NCBI GenBank assembly: GCA_010206225.2
Contig: VIQU02000029.1
Location: 2,299 to 66,298 of the forward strand
Length of the DNA stretch: 64,000 nt
Direction of reading: 5' to 3'
Source: Lachnospiraceae bacterium MD308
GTDB taxonomy: Bacteria > Bacillota > Clostridia > Lachnospirales > Lachnospiraceae
Shown here: positions 48,098 to 56,157 of the stretch, piece by piece
How the letters are laid out: every line of letters begins with the position of its first letter
Position numbering within the stretch: the stretch's first letter is position 1
Notes under the pieces: generated by a model
The model's input: the letters and a program-made list of their open reading frames with translations, nothing else
Told to the model about the DNA's origin: nothing
Databases searched by the model: none
Made by a program: the position numbers and the translations under genes

Positions 48098-48421
48098 TTA
48101 TTGTTTGTCAGCCAGAGTCGGCAGATAAGCCAAACCGGCAGCAACAGTTACGGCATCTACCTTCCGCATTAGATTGCTGATCCGCCCCTCATTCCAGAAA
48201 ATATCAGAAAAATCGGATAGTTCACATCCTACATCATGGTTCGGGATGCACAGGTAGTTTCCGTATTTATGCACTCCGGCCAGGATGTGGAAGTATGTCC
48301 CCCGTCCATTCATCTCAGCTTCATACCATCCAGGCCGCCATCGCAGCAGGATAATCTCCCCTGTCCAGGTTTCTATGCGGGAACCATCCCTGAAAAAACA
48401 TCTGTATTCCAAAAACAACAC
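48098..48421 (-). CDS. Small protein of the transposon operon (DUF6618-like)
   Basis: A 107-residue protein: YRCFFRDGSRIETWTGEIILL, RPGWYEAEMNGRGTYFHI and VHKYGNYLCIPNHDVGCELSD. This resembles the DUF6618 family known from Clostridia accessory regions (recalled, not verified); function is unknown. GTG start at 48421 is three bases after the ATPase stop, and GGATAGGGG precedes it, so it is translated with the ATPase. It could be a targeting or regulatory subunit, or unrelated cargo. Confidence 0.55.
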   Translation of the reverse strand: MLFLEYRCFFRDGSRIETWTGEIILLRWRPGWYEAEMNGRGTYFHILAGVHKYGNYLCIPNHDVGCELSDFSDIFWNEGRISNLMRKVDAVTVAAGLAYLPTLADKQ

Positions 48422-48424
48422 CCC

Positions 48425-49234
48425 CTATCCAAGATTCTGGCTGCTGACGGAGGCAAGTATGACTTCCGTGTCAATTGCTTTCTTCTCCATCTGTGCGCCA
48501 AGGGTAAGGGCATTTGTCATCAGGTTATCCACCAGGCGCGGATTCCCCTGGGAATGGCTGTGGACAGCGGAAAGGGCGGCCTGCTCTATGATGGAGGCAG
48601 AGCCTCCCGCACAGGAGACCTTGTGGAGTACATACTGCGCCACTTCTGAATCTGTGAGACCGGTAAAGTTGTAATGCACGGTGATCCTCTGGCGCAGGGC
48701 TTCGTGGACAGGCTTGCGCAGGGTATTGTTCAGGTGCGGTTCCCCGCACAGGATGAGCGTAAAGCAGTTCAGGGAGTCATAGCCGTAGTTCATGAGCATC
48801 TTAATGTCCTCCAGGATGCCTGTGGAGAGGTACTGGGCCTCGTCAACGGCCAGAAGAAGGGGCTGCTTCTTTTCCCGGTAAAGGTAGAGGACCTGCTCCT
48901 GTATGGCCCGGAACATCCCGGGTTTGCCGCCTCTAGGCTCTACTCCCAGTACAGAGCAGAGCTGGCGGTAGAACTCCATGACGCTTACGGTGGAAAGACA
49001 GATGTACTCCATATGGTAAAGGTTCGGGTTGAGCCCCTTTGCAAAACAGCGGAGTCCAAAAGACTTCCCCATGCCCGGGCGTGCCGTGAACAGACCAATG
49101 CCCCTGGTATCCTTGAGGTAATCCAGCCGGGAGAGCATCTCAGAGATGTCTCTGGAAAGGAAACGGTCTTTTTCCCGGGCCATCTGTTTGTCAAAAGGAT
49201 TGAAAGACAATCCATAGTAAGAACGGAACATCAA
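48425..49234 (-). CDS. ExeA/TniB-like AAA ATPase of transposition
   Basis: A 269-residue ATPase: FRSYYGLSFNPFDKQ at the N terminus (GxxxxPF type of ExeA/TniB), Walker A TARPGMGKS (about residue 54), Walker B LLLAVDEAQYL, sensor-like ILCGEPHLNNTL and Arg-rich ALRQRITVHYNF, then winged-helix lid GNPRLVDNLMTNAL. By analogy with TniB/TnsC/MuB/IstB it selects target DNA and stimulates the transposase. It overlaps the transposase stop by 4 bases (ATGA). Confidence 0.82.
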   Translation of the reverse strand: MMFRSYYGLSFNPFDKQMAREKDRFLSRDISEMLSRLDYLKDTRGIGLFTARPGMGKSFGLRCFAKGLNPNLYHMEYICLSTVSVMEFYRQLCSVLGVEPRGGKPGMFRAIQEQVLYLYREKKQPLLLAVDEAQYLSTGILEDIKMLMNYGYDSLNCFTLILCGEPHLNNTLRKPVHEALRQRITVHYNFTGLTDSEVAQYVLHKVSCAGGSASIIEQAALSAVHSHSQGNPRLVDNLMTNALTLGAQMEKKAIDTEVILASVSSQNLG

Positions 49235-50499
49235 CAGCCACCCCCTAACTTTGAGTAGTCGATGCCAGGTGTATTGTTGCGCTTCGTCCTGCAGTTCTCA
49301 TTCTTATCCGTAGGGCGGATGGGATAATGCACCCCTTCGTAAAGGATGAAGGCGGAGGACATGTCATCCGGGAGGAAGCGGATCTCCACTTTTGATGAGA
49401 TAAACTGCATAGGGACATCATAGGATACCTTGTCGATGGAGACGGTAGAATCCTTATTCACTTTCCTTGTAATGCGGTTCAGGAAACATTCCTCCAGCCA
49501 TTCCCTGGACGCAGGTGTCCGTATGGAAGCGCGGGTCTGCTGGTAACGGGAAAGGGGTGTAGTGCCGATACCGGAATGGAGGGAAGTATTATAGGAGCGC
49601 ATGTAATCCTTAAGGAGTCCATTGAACTGTGCCAGGGAGCTTAAGGAATCCAGGTCCAGGGTATAGAGCCAGGTTTCCTTGAGCGTCCGGAACTGGCGTT
49701 CTATCTTAGCCTTGGATGCGCCATCCCGGATTTTTGTATGTAAAAGGACCGTTCCGATGGAGCCGCAGATGAGAGAAAGCTGCCCGTTCGAGTAGCTGGA
49801 ACCGTTATCGACATAGAGCTTAGAAGGGATTCCGTGTGCAGCCACAGCATCCTTAAGCACTTTCTGGAAGTTATAAGCTGAGTCGTTATAGAAGAGCCCG
49901 CCGCCCACCAGGAACCGGGAATGGTCATCGATGATCAGGATGCAGTAGACCCGCCTGCGCTGGCCGTCTTCTGTGATATATGGAAGGTAACAGGTATCAG
50001 CCTGCCACATTTTCCCAAAGGCGTCCTCTTCAAAAGCCTTCCTGTCCCGCATGTTCGGGTTACGTGCCGATTTCAGGTCATGTTTCTTTACAAAACGCTG
50101 GACAGCACACACGCTGACAGAGGCAGGGATAAACGCCTCTTCCACGAGGTGGCGGTGGATCTGTGTGGAGTTAAGCCTTGGGAAAGCTTCCTTAAGCCGG
50201 TAGATCTCCTCGATGGCTGTATCCGTCAGGACCCGTGTGCCGCCCTTGTCGGAGCGTTCCCGGGGCATAAGTGCATCGATGCCGCCGTTCTGGTAGAGAG
50301 ACACCCACTTGCTGATAGTCTTGGGGCTGTAGCGGAAGGCGGAACCATCAGGCAGGGTGAGCGGGTTCTCGGTGATGCGTTGGTAATAGGCATTTCTGGA
50401 CGCATCCGGATAAAGGCCATGGATGACCGGTGCGATGAGGGCAAGCCGGAACTGTGCCATGGCGGCAGCGTCCGAAAGGTTCTTTTGTTTGTTGTCCAT
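49231..50499 (-). CDS. DDE-type (rve) transposase
   Basis: A 422-residue transposase. N-terminal HTH region (SPKTISKWVSLYQNGGIDAL, NSTQIHRHLVEEAFI), then the integrase core with D in MWQADTCYLPY, D in LYVDNGSSY and E in GASKAKIERQFRTLKE; a C-terminal beta domain follows (VNKDSTVSIDKVSYDVP). Start ATG 50499 follows AAGGAGGATATTTTT; the frame to 50559 is longer but lacks support. Together with the ATPase downstream it forms a TniA/TniB-like pair; the core looks intact. Confidence 0.85.
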   Translation of the reverse strand: MDNKQKNLSDAAAMAQFRLALIAPVIHGLYPDASRNAYYQRITENPLTLPDGSAFRYSPKTISKWVSLYQNGGIDALMPRERSDKGGTRVLTDTAIEEIYRLKEAFPRLNSTQIHRHLVEEAFIPASVSVCAVQRFVKKHDLKSARNPNMRDRKAFEEDAFGKMWQADTCYLPYITEDGQRRRVYCILIIDDHSRFLVGGGLFYNDSAYNFQKVLKDAVAAHGIPSKLYVDNGSSYSNGQLSLICGSIGTVLLHTKIRDGASKAKIERQFRTLKETWLYTLDLDSLSSLAQFNGLLKDYMRSYNTSLHSGIGTTPLSRYQQTRASIRTPASREWLEECFLNRITRKVNKDSTVSIDKVSYDVPMQFISSKVEIRFLPDDMSSAFILYEGVHYPIRPTDKNENCRTKRNNTPGIDYSKLGGGC

Positions 50500-50588
50500 A
50501 AAAATATCCTCCTTAAATGGTTTTCTGCCATTATAAAGGAGTTTCCTCAGGGAGACCATGCCTGAGCGTATGGTCGTGGAAAAGCAGT

Positions 50589-51182
50589 TCAGGGACCGAA
50601 CACCTGTTGGCAGTAAGACGCCGGATTTTTATGGGACTGGAGGAAGGATTTTGCAAAACGGCGGACAAAGGCGGAAGCAAAATCAGAATAGGAGGGTTGG
50701 GAGACCAGTGTCTTCAGGAAGGAGAGGGAAGAGACTTCCATAGAGGAAAGTGCCCCGAGCCATTCTTCCTTCTGCACCAGGAAGAGTTCCAGAAAACGGT
50801 GCAGTTGGGAAAGGGTGATGGAGAAACGCCTGCAGAGTCCCTCTATAGAAGAAAGGTGCAGGAAATACTCTGCCAGGACATGGAGGATGAAGAACAGGCC
50901 GCAGCCGGAATAGGGGATGATGAAATCCGGGAGGATGGCATGGGTATGGCCGCAGGTACAGATGAGGCGAAGGATGCAGAGGCTGTGTCGGACAGGGGCG
51001 CCGTCTATGAAATCCACCAGGGAACGGCCATAATAGGCATGGATCTTGCAGCTGCCCGCTGCCCCGCAGAAGGGACAGGTCTGCAGCTGGGGGCGGAATC
51101 CAACCATGAAAGACTCAAATAGTGCTTTTGATGAAGTTTTTATACGGATCAGCTTGCAAAATAGGGAGTTTTCTCTTATCAT
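50589..51182 (-). CDS. DUF6431-like zinc-ribbon protein of the transposon
   Basis: About 197 residues. A zinc ribbon CPFCGAAGSCKIHAYYGRSL is followed by VRHSLCILRLICTCGHTHAILPDFIIPY; the rest is helical and aromatic (GLFFILHVLAEYFLH, GLCRRFSITLSQLHRFLELF). It matches the DUF6431 family as recalled. The Cys pairs and following LP-D-FIIPY resemble the DNA-binding head of ISL3/IS1595-type transposases without a catalytic domain. Start taken as ATG 51182 (no strong ribosome binding site). First gene of the four-gene unit; perhaps the end-binding or target-recognition subunit, by analogy with TniQ. Confidence 0.6.
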   Translation of the reverse strand: MIRENSLFCKLIRIKTSSKALFESFMVGFRPQLQTCPFCGAAGSCKIHAYYGRSLVDFIDGAPVRHSLCILRLICTCGHTHAILPDFIIPYSGCGLFFILHVLAEYFLHLSSIEGLCRRFSITLSQLHRFLELFLVQKEEWLGALSSMEVSSLSFLKTLVSQPSYSDFASAFVRRFAKSFLQSHKNPASYCQQVFGP

Positions 51183-51205
51183 AGTATATGTCGGTAGTGC
51201 CAAAG

Positions 51206-51274
51206 CCTCACGAGTGGGACATGATCCCGTATATGGCAGGCACGCTGGTGTATGAGAGAAAGAACAAACTGTAG
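51206..51274 (+). pseudogene. 3' remnant of an interrupted gene
   Basis: The frame PHEWDMIPYMAGTLVYERKN ends at 51274 and is followed by a strong terminator. It has no start, and its upstream part is cut by the transposon boundary. Family not identified. Confidence 0.4.
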
Positions 51275-51300
51275 GAGGTTGGTGTTCTTTCTCTTTTTTT
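51256..51300 (+). terminator. Terminator after the gene remnant
   Basis: GAGAAAGAAC and GTTCTTTCTC are perfect 10-bp arms, followed by TTTTTTTT. Confidence 0.85.
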
Positions 51301-51441
51301 TCGTTCCAAAAAAACTATATCGGAACAGGCTGGAATGGTCAAGAGGAAAATGCGCCGTTTCCTACAGCGCGCTCTGATAGACAGTATTAAGGAGATGAGA
51401 TTTTAATTCGATGTTTTTGTGCGGGAGATAGGAACTTTAGT

Positions 51442-51918
51442 TTGCTGGGCGACAAGACAGATGTGGAGGAAGAGCAAACCTCCATTAGTAAAGAGGATGA
51501 AGCCATTTTGGAAGAAGGCGGTGTTATCGGCATCATTGAGATACCGAGCATAGATATCAGATATCCGGTAATGGAAGGAACCACAGGTGCTGTGCTTAAT
51601 GCCGGGATTGGTCATATAACGGAAACAGCAGGAATCGGAGAGAGGGGTAATTGTGTATTATGCGGTCACAATGGCAGCAGATATGGCACATTTTTTACAC
51701 CACTTAATCAGATTTCGATAGGTGATGAAGTGGCAATAATCGACAAAAAGGGACAGACACATATCTATGAGGTGGCAGAAACTGAGGTGGTAAATCCTTA
51801 TGACAACAGCATCAAGACGCAGGGCGAGGAAAAGGAATTAACTCTTTTTACCTGTTCACAGAAAGGAACCATGCGTTTTGTGGTCAGATGCAGATATAAG
51901 GAGGCTGCGGATGAATAA
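51442..51918 (+). CDS. Sortase (class B/D-like), 5'-truncated
   Basis: About 158 residues of sortase core: GVIGIIEIPSIDIRYPVMEG, catalytic His in LCGHNGS, catalytic Cys in LTLFTCSQKG and Arg in MRFVVRCRY. The TLxTC motif and order are complete. The usual N-terminal membrane anchor is missing, TTG 51442 has no good ribosome binding site, and the frame is closed upstream by a stop at about 51392. It is probably a gene that lost its 5' end at the nearby transposon junction. If expressed it would lack membrane attachment. Confidence 0.65.
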   Translation: MLGDKTDVEEEQTSISKEDEAILEEGGVIGIIEIPSIDIRYPVMEGTTGAVLNAGIGHITETAGIGERGNCVLCGHNGSRYGTFFTPLNQISIGDEVAIIDKKGQTHIYEVAETEVVNPYDNSIKTQGEEKELTLFTCSQKGTMRFVVRCRYKEAADE

Positions 51919-52309
51919 AAGGTACAGATTGTGTGATGTGGAAGAAGCAGTATCAGAGATGGATGAGCTTATAGATGTTGATGATGATATTGCAGAGATT
52001 GACGATGATATGCAGTTAGTCATAAGCGGCTGGTCTGTGTATATCGAAAGTCTAAACCTTTCTCTCGGACAGGGAGTAGCCTGTATATGGGATGAAGAGG
52101 AAAAACTTTTTATGCCTGACTTTGATGTGACTATTGTGTATGAGGGAAGCATCGAAAGTCAGGAATGGCTCTATTATGAGCAGGATGGATTTGTTGTTAC
52201 TCTTGGCAACTGGTTAAACGGCAGATTGTCAAGTGGGCAAATAGAACAGCTTTGGTGTGAGCTTAGTATACCAGAGCAAAACAAAGCAAACAAAGAAAGC
52301 GAGGAATAG
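51911..52309 (+). CDS. Acidic hypothetical protein of conjugative elements
   Basis: A 132-residue acidic protein: NKRYRLCDVEEAVSEMDELI, DVDDDIAEIDDDMQLVISGW, then FDVTIVYEGSIESQEWLYYEQ. ATG 51911 follows AAGGAGGCTGCGG. Its start overlaps the sortase stop by 8 bases. No domain is recognised; context (sortase, SpoVG, DUF6674) is that of large Lachnospiraceae ICEs. Confidence 0.55.
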   Translation: MNKRYRLCDVEEAVSEMDELIDVDDDIAEIDDDMQLVISGWSVYIESLNLSLGQGVACIWDEEEKLFMPDFDVTIVYEGSIESQEWLYYEQDGFVVTLGNWLNGRLSSGQIEQLWCELSIPEQNKANKESEE

Positions 52310-52312
52310 TAT

Positions 52313-53002
52313 ATGAAGTATTCAATTAAAGTAAATGAAGTAAGGGCAAAAGAGGGCAGTAACATTAAGGGATTTGCAACGGTGGTATTTGGTGATTCAT
52401 TTAAGATTACCAATATCGCAATCCTTGAGAATAAGGATAAGGGAGAACTTTTTATATCAATGCCAAGATACCGTTCAAATGAGCGTGACGAAAGCAATGG
52501 TGTGATTTATAAGGATGTATGCAATCCTATCACAGCAGAGTTTCGTGAGGAACTTTACACAAATATCCTTGATGCCTATGCAAGAATCAAAGAACCGGAA
52601 AAAGAAGAGACACAGAAACAGGAAAAAGTACAGGAAATGCCAGAGTTTTCCGTAACTGTGACACCTTATGAGAAAGAAGGCAGCAATATCAAGGGACTGG
52701 CACGAATTTACTTTGAAAATAGTTTCATTGTAAATAATGTCAACATCCTTCAGGGTAAAGAGAAAATCTTTGTTTCAATGCCTTCGTATAAGACAAAGCA
52801 GATGGATGAGCAGGGTAAGCCAATTTATCAGGATGTCTGCTATCCGGTGACAAAAGATTTCAGAGAGAAGCTTTATAACAAGATTATCTCCGAATATGAG
52901 AAAGCAAAGGATAAGAGCAACGAAAAGGCAAGGGAGAGCGCAGAGAAACATCATGGTAATCCTGACAAGGATAAGGACAAAGAGGCTACACCCTTTCGAT
53001 AA
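52313..53002 (+). CDS. Protein with two tandem SpoVG domains
   Basis: A 229-residue protein with two copies of the SpoVG fold: residues 1-85 (SIKVNEVRAKEGSNIKGFAT, SMPRYRSNERDESNG, YKDVCNPITAEFREELY) and about 105-200 (SVTVTPYEKEGSNIKGLARI, VSMPSYKTKQMDEQGKP, YQDVCYPVTKDFREKLYNKI). SpoVG binds DNA/RNA and regulates translation or transcription; a duplicated form can bind as a pseudo-dimer. A Lys/Asp-rich tail ends the protein. Start ATG 52313, 3 bases after the previous stop. Confidence 0.78.
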   Translation: MKYSIKVNEVRAKEGSNIKGFATVVFGDSFKITNIAILENKDKGELFISMPRYRSNERDESNGVIYKDVCNPITAEFREELYTNILDAYARIKEPEKEETQKQEKVQEMPEFSVTVTPYEKEGSNIKGLARIYFENSFIVNNVNILQGKEKIFVSMPSYKTKQMDEQGKPIYQDVCYPVTKDFREKLYNKIISEYEKAKDKSNEKARESAEKHHGNPDKDKDKEATPFR

Positions 53003-53052
53003 TTAAACACAAGGGGCGGCCAGTGCTGCCCCGTATACAAGGAGGAAAACAG

Positions 53053-53961
53053 ATGGAAGCAGAAAAGACACTTACAAATGAGGAGGTCATAAGGGAACTT
53101 CTCGAATTACTAAAAAAGAATACCATGAAAGAGCAGGCAAATGATGTATTTGAAATATGCAGTTATGTGGATGGTCTGCAGAAAAAGATTGATTCCATGA
53201 TGGAAGAACTTACCAATATGCAGAATCAGATCAAGGAGATGCAGGAAGATTCGCTTATCAATAATGCAAAAAAGGCATTATCAGAGGCACAGGAGCGACT
53301 TAATACCAGATGTGAGCAGATAAAATCACAGATATTTGAGGTAAAGGAACAGGTCAAGTTTACTGCAAGGAGTATTGTGGACGAGGCGAAGGTTAAAGGC
53401 AGAGCTGTATTATACAGGGTATCGGAATTCTTAGGTATTAAGAAAAGACTTCTTAATGTACGTGAGTCTGTAAAAGATGCGATTGTATCTACGGACAAGG
53501 ATATAGCAAGGACTGCACTGCTTGCAAAAGGATTTCGTGAGGCTGGACAGACAGTAGCCAATGCATTTCGTACTTTTGCTGATACGCCAGAGGTAGATTA
53601 TGCACAGAAGGAGCAGAAGCATATCATAACAAAGGTAGTGCTTAGTCCAATGAAAGCAGTAAAAAAGATGCTTGTATCAATGAAACTTCATTTGGATGCA
53701 TCTATTGATAAGCTGGATAATCTTGCAATGAACGTGCAGATTGATAAGGAAAAGCGTATGGAGGATGCGAAGGAGCAGACAGAGCCGAAGAGAGCGAAAG
53801 CTGAAAGAGTGGAAGCGGAGGTTGTCTATTCACCGATGGTAGCTGAACAGCAGGAGTACCAGTATAATGCAGATGCATTTGAGGCAAGAGGTGTGGATGA
53901 TGTGAAGCAGGAAGCGACACAGAAAGAGATGCAAAAAGTAAGAGAAGATAAAGTCAGATAG
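53053..53961 (+). CDS. DUF6674-like coiled-coil protein of conjugative elements
   Basis: A 302-residue protein, mostly coiled coil: ELLELLKKNTMKEQANDVFEI, then MMEELTNMQNQIKEMQEDSL and KKALSEAQERLNTRCEQIKSQ. The central part VKGRAVLYRVSEFLGIKKRLLNVR matches DUF6674 family members by recall. Start ATG 53053 after AAGGAGGAAAACAG; the upstream frame is ignored. Function unknown. Follows the SpoVG gene by 50 bp. Confidence 0.62.
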   Translation: MEAEKTLTNEEVIRELLELLKKNTMKEQANDVFEICSYVDGLQKKIDSMMEELTNMQNQIKEMQEDSLINNAKKALSEAQERLNTRCEQIKSQIFEVKEQVKFTARSIVDEAKVKGRAVLYRVSEFLGIKKRLLNVRESVKDAIVSTDKDIARTALLAKGFREAGQTVANAFRTFADTPEVDYAQKEQKHIITKVVLSPMKAVKKMLVSMKLHLDASIDKLDNLAMNVQIDKEKRMEDAKEQTEPKRAKAERVEAEVVYSPMVAEQQEYQYNADAFEARGVDDVKQEATQKEMQKVREDKVR

Positions 53962-53966
53962 TTTTG

Positions 53967-54004
53967 AGGGCGTATCATCAAGAATGGTGGTACGTCTTTT
54001 TTTA
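53967..54004 (+). terminator. Terminator after DUF6674-like gene
   Basis: GGCGTATCATC pairs with GGTGGTACGTC using G-U pairs, followed by TTTTTTT. Confidence 0.65.
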
Positions 54005-54116
54005 GTGGCGGAGAGAGTATATTGATGATATAATTTAACTGAATTTATGAGTTAATGTGAAATTGGGAAAATATTTAAATAGCTATATATAATGAGATAG
54101 AACCGGAGGGATAGAT

Positions 54117-54860
54117 ATGGTGTATTGTTCAAAATGTGGTAAGCAAATGGGGGATGGAGCAACATTTTGTTCTAGCTGTGGAGCACCTTTACAGAATCAA
54201 AATATTTACGGGGCACCGAAAATGAACCAACCACGTAAGGCAGGATTGGGAATAGCAGCACTTGTACTTGGAATTGTGGGAGTAATAGCATGGATTATTC
54301 CTATAATTGGATTACCTGTTGGAATTGTAGCTTTGGTACTTGGAATATTAGGACTTAAGAAAAGCAGTAAAGGAATGTCTATAGCGGGAATTGTATTGGG
54401 TGTGATTTGCCTTGTACTTACAATAATAAATGGTGCAATCGGAGCATATCAGGGCTATCATGGGGAAGCTTGGTTTCAAAAAGGATCAAATAGTGTAGAA
54501 GGGAAAAATAGTGATGATTATACATCCGAGAAGCAAGAGACAAATGTATTCACATTGCGGGATAGTAATGGAAATATACTTATGACAGGTGGAATAAAAT
54601 CTACAAACGCAATTATGCTGGATAATGGAAATGGAGTAAAGAAAGCTGCTGTTGAAATAACATTTGATGACGAGGCAGCAAAGACATTTGCAGAAATAAC
54701 AACAAATAATATTGGAAATACAATCGGTATGTATTTGAATGATGATATGATTGCAAATCCTACAGTAGTGGAAGCCATTACAGGAGGTGAATGCCAAATA
54801 GAATTTGATACATATGAGGAAGCACAGCTTGTATCAGAGAAACTTGAAAAATGTAAATAG
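54117..54860 (+). CDS. Zinc-ribbon DUF4190 membrane protein with SecD-like domain
   Basis: A 247-residue protein. Zinc ribbon YCSKCGKQMGDGATFCSSCG at the N terminus is followed by a DUF4190-type pair of helices (GLGIAALVLGIVGVIAWIIPIIG, GIVALVLGILG) and a third helix. The extracytoplasmic C terminus (VKKAAVEITFDDEAAKTFAEI, GMYLNDDMIANPTVVEAITGG) closely resembles the P1 head subdomain of SecD. The full SecD transporter is absent. Start ATG 54117 behind GGAGGGATAGAT. A possible envelope-associated substrate-binding protein; role unknown. Confidence 0.72.
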   Translation: MVYCSKCGKQMGDGATFCSSCGAPLQNQNIYGAPKMNQPRKAGLGIAALVLGIVGVIAWIIPIIGLPVGIVALVLGILGLKKSSKGMSIAGIVLGVICLVLTIINGAIGAYQGYHGEAWFQKGSNSVEGKNSDDYTSEKQETNVFTLRDSNGNILMTGGIKSTNAIMLDNGNGVKKAAVEITFDDEAAKTFAEITTNNIGNTIGMYLNDDMIANPTVVEAITGGECQIEFDTYEEAQLVSEKLEKCK

Positions 54861-54866
54861 TAGTGA

Positions 54867-54903
54867 GGGCGTGGGAATATAATAATCCTGCGTCCTTTTT
54901 TGT
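54867..54903 (+). terminator. Terminator after zinc-ribbon membrane protein
   Basis: GGGCGTGGGA pairs with TCCTGCGTCC using G-U pairs, followed by TTTTTTGTG. Confidence 0.6.
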
Positions 54904-55045
54904 GTATGAAAATATATTGCAGATGACTAATCTATGGTGTACCGATACTTGGACTTGCAAGTTACATATCGCTTCTCTTATATGAGTATTTATGGTATCA
55001 TATAAGAGGAGTTTTTGTTTATATTGGGGAGTTTGGAGGTGCAAT

Positions 55046-56038
55046 ATGTCTAAGTCATCAAATCAAAAACTGAAACTAATATATCTGATGAAAATTTTGC
55101 TTGAGAGAACAGATGAAACTCATGGTATTACAATGCCTGAAATAATTGATGCTCTTGCTGCCTATGATATAAGTGCAGAACGTAAGAGCCTGTATAATGA
55201 TATTGAAAATCTCAGGGTGTATGGATTGGATATAATTGGAACGCAGGAAGATAGAACATATTCATACCATATTGGAAACAGGCAGTTTGAGCTTGCAGAA
55301 TTGAAACTGTTAGTGGATTCTGTTCAATCTGCGAAATTCATCACAGCTAAGAAGTCTAATGAACTGATTAAAAAGATAGAAGGTCTGGCAAGTAAATATG
55401 AGGCATCGCAGTTACATAGACAGGTATTTGTAGCCGGGCGGGTAAAGACAATGAACGAAAGCATTTATTATAATGTGGACAGGATTCATACAGCAATTGC
55501 AGAAAACTCGAGGATAACATTTCAATATTTCCAATGGAATGTGGATAAGAAGATGGAACTTCGACATGATGGAGCACTTTATGAGGTAAGTCCCTGGTCT
55601 TTATCATGGGATGATGAGAATTATTATTTAATTGCTTATGATAGTTCAGAAGGAATGATTAAGCATTTTCGAGTGGATAAGATGCTCCATATTAAATCGA
55701 ATGGTAAAGCCAGAGAAGGTAAACAGGCGTTTAAATCATTTGATATGGCAGCATATGCCAGAAAAATGTTTGGTATGTATGGTGGCAAAGAGGAATGGGT
55801 ACGAATTGAGTGTGATAATTCCTTTGCCGGAGTAATGATTGACCGTTTTGGAAAGGATGTATCAATGATTCGCTTAGATGATAAGCGGTTTGTAGTAAAT
55901 GTTGAAGTGGCAGTCAGCAGACAATTTTTAGCATGGATTATTGGGCTTGGGGAAGGTGTTACACTTGCAGGACCAGATAATGTAGTTGCCATGATGAATG
56001 ATGAAATTGATCGATTGGTAAAGCAATATAAAAAATAA
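55046..56038 (+). CDS. WYL-domain transcriptional regulator
   Basis: A 330-residue regulator. The N terminus is a winged helix (KLKLIYLMKILLERTDETHGI, KSLYNDIENLRVYGLDI). The WYL domain contains VSPWSLSWDDENYYLIAYDSSE and FRVDKMLHI. The C-terminal extension (WVRIECDNSFAGVMIDRFGKD) is the WCX type. ATG 55046 follows TTTGGAGGTGCAAT. WYL proteins sense nucleic-acid or nucleotide ligands and often control defence genes, of interest because of the operon at 59-64 kb. Confidence 0.82.
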   Translation: MSKSSNQKLKLIYLMKILLERTDETHGITMPEIIDALAAYDISAERKSLYNDIENLRVYGLDIIGTQEDRTYSYHIGNRQFELAELKLLVDSVQSAKFITAKKSNELIKKIEGLASKYEASQLHRQVFVAGRVKTMNESIYYNVDRIHTAIAENSRITFQYFQWNVDKKMELRHDGALYEVSPWSLSWDDENYYLIAYDSSEGMIKHFRVDKMLHIKSNGKAREGKQAFKSFDMAAYARKMFGMYGGKEEWVRIECDNSFAGVMIDRFGKDVSMIRLDDKRFVVNVEVAVSRQFLAWIIGLGEGVTLAGPDNVVAMMNDEIDRLVKQYKK

Positions 56039-56046
56039 GAAAAAAA

Positions 56047-56081
56047 ATTCGATATGCAAGGTGTGTTTATAGGACACCTTG
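56047..56081 (+). repeat. Repeated intergenic motif, copy 1
   Basis: ATTCGATATGCAAGG followed by a TTATAGGACA-containing segment. The same arrangement occurs at 57892-57926. Confidence 0.6.
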
Positions 56082-56092
56082 ATCTTTATAAT

Positions 56093-56135
56093 AAGAATCA
56101 GATAAGAGATAAACTCTTACTGGTTCTTATTTTTT
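56093..56135 (+). terminator. Terminator after WYL gene
   Basis: AAGAATCAG with inner AAGAG pairs to CTCTT and CTGGTTCTT, followed by ATTTTTT. Confidence 0.8.
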
Positions 56136-56157
56136 GGGAAATAGACGAGGTGGCAGA

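Larger units (their letters stand above)
47900..51205 (-). mobile_element. Candidate multi-component transposon (DUF6431, DDE transposase, AAA ATPase, small protein)
   Basis: Four reverse-strand genes in one operon, GC-richer than both flanks. On the left the IS110 repeat stops at about 47900; on the right a truncated foreign reading frame resumes at 51206. Transposase plus AAA ATPase is the architecture of IS21, Tn7 and Tn5053 families; the zinc-ribbon DUF6431 protein and small fourth protein are extra. No convincing terminal inverted repeats or target duplication could be found by eye, so the limits are approximate. Confidence 0.6.

Noticed and set aside
48674-51122. Plus-strand open frames opposite the transposon genes
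   Set aside because: Each mirrors a conserved reverse-strand gene with intact motifs; the plus-strand products have no recognisable features.
51337-51408. Small frame (MVKRKMRRFLQRALIDSIKEM) as a sortase N terminus
   Set aside because: It is in a different frame from the sortase and stops before it; no membrane helix is present, so it does not restore the gene.
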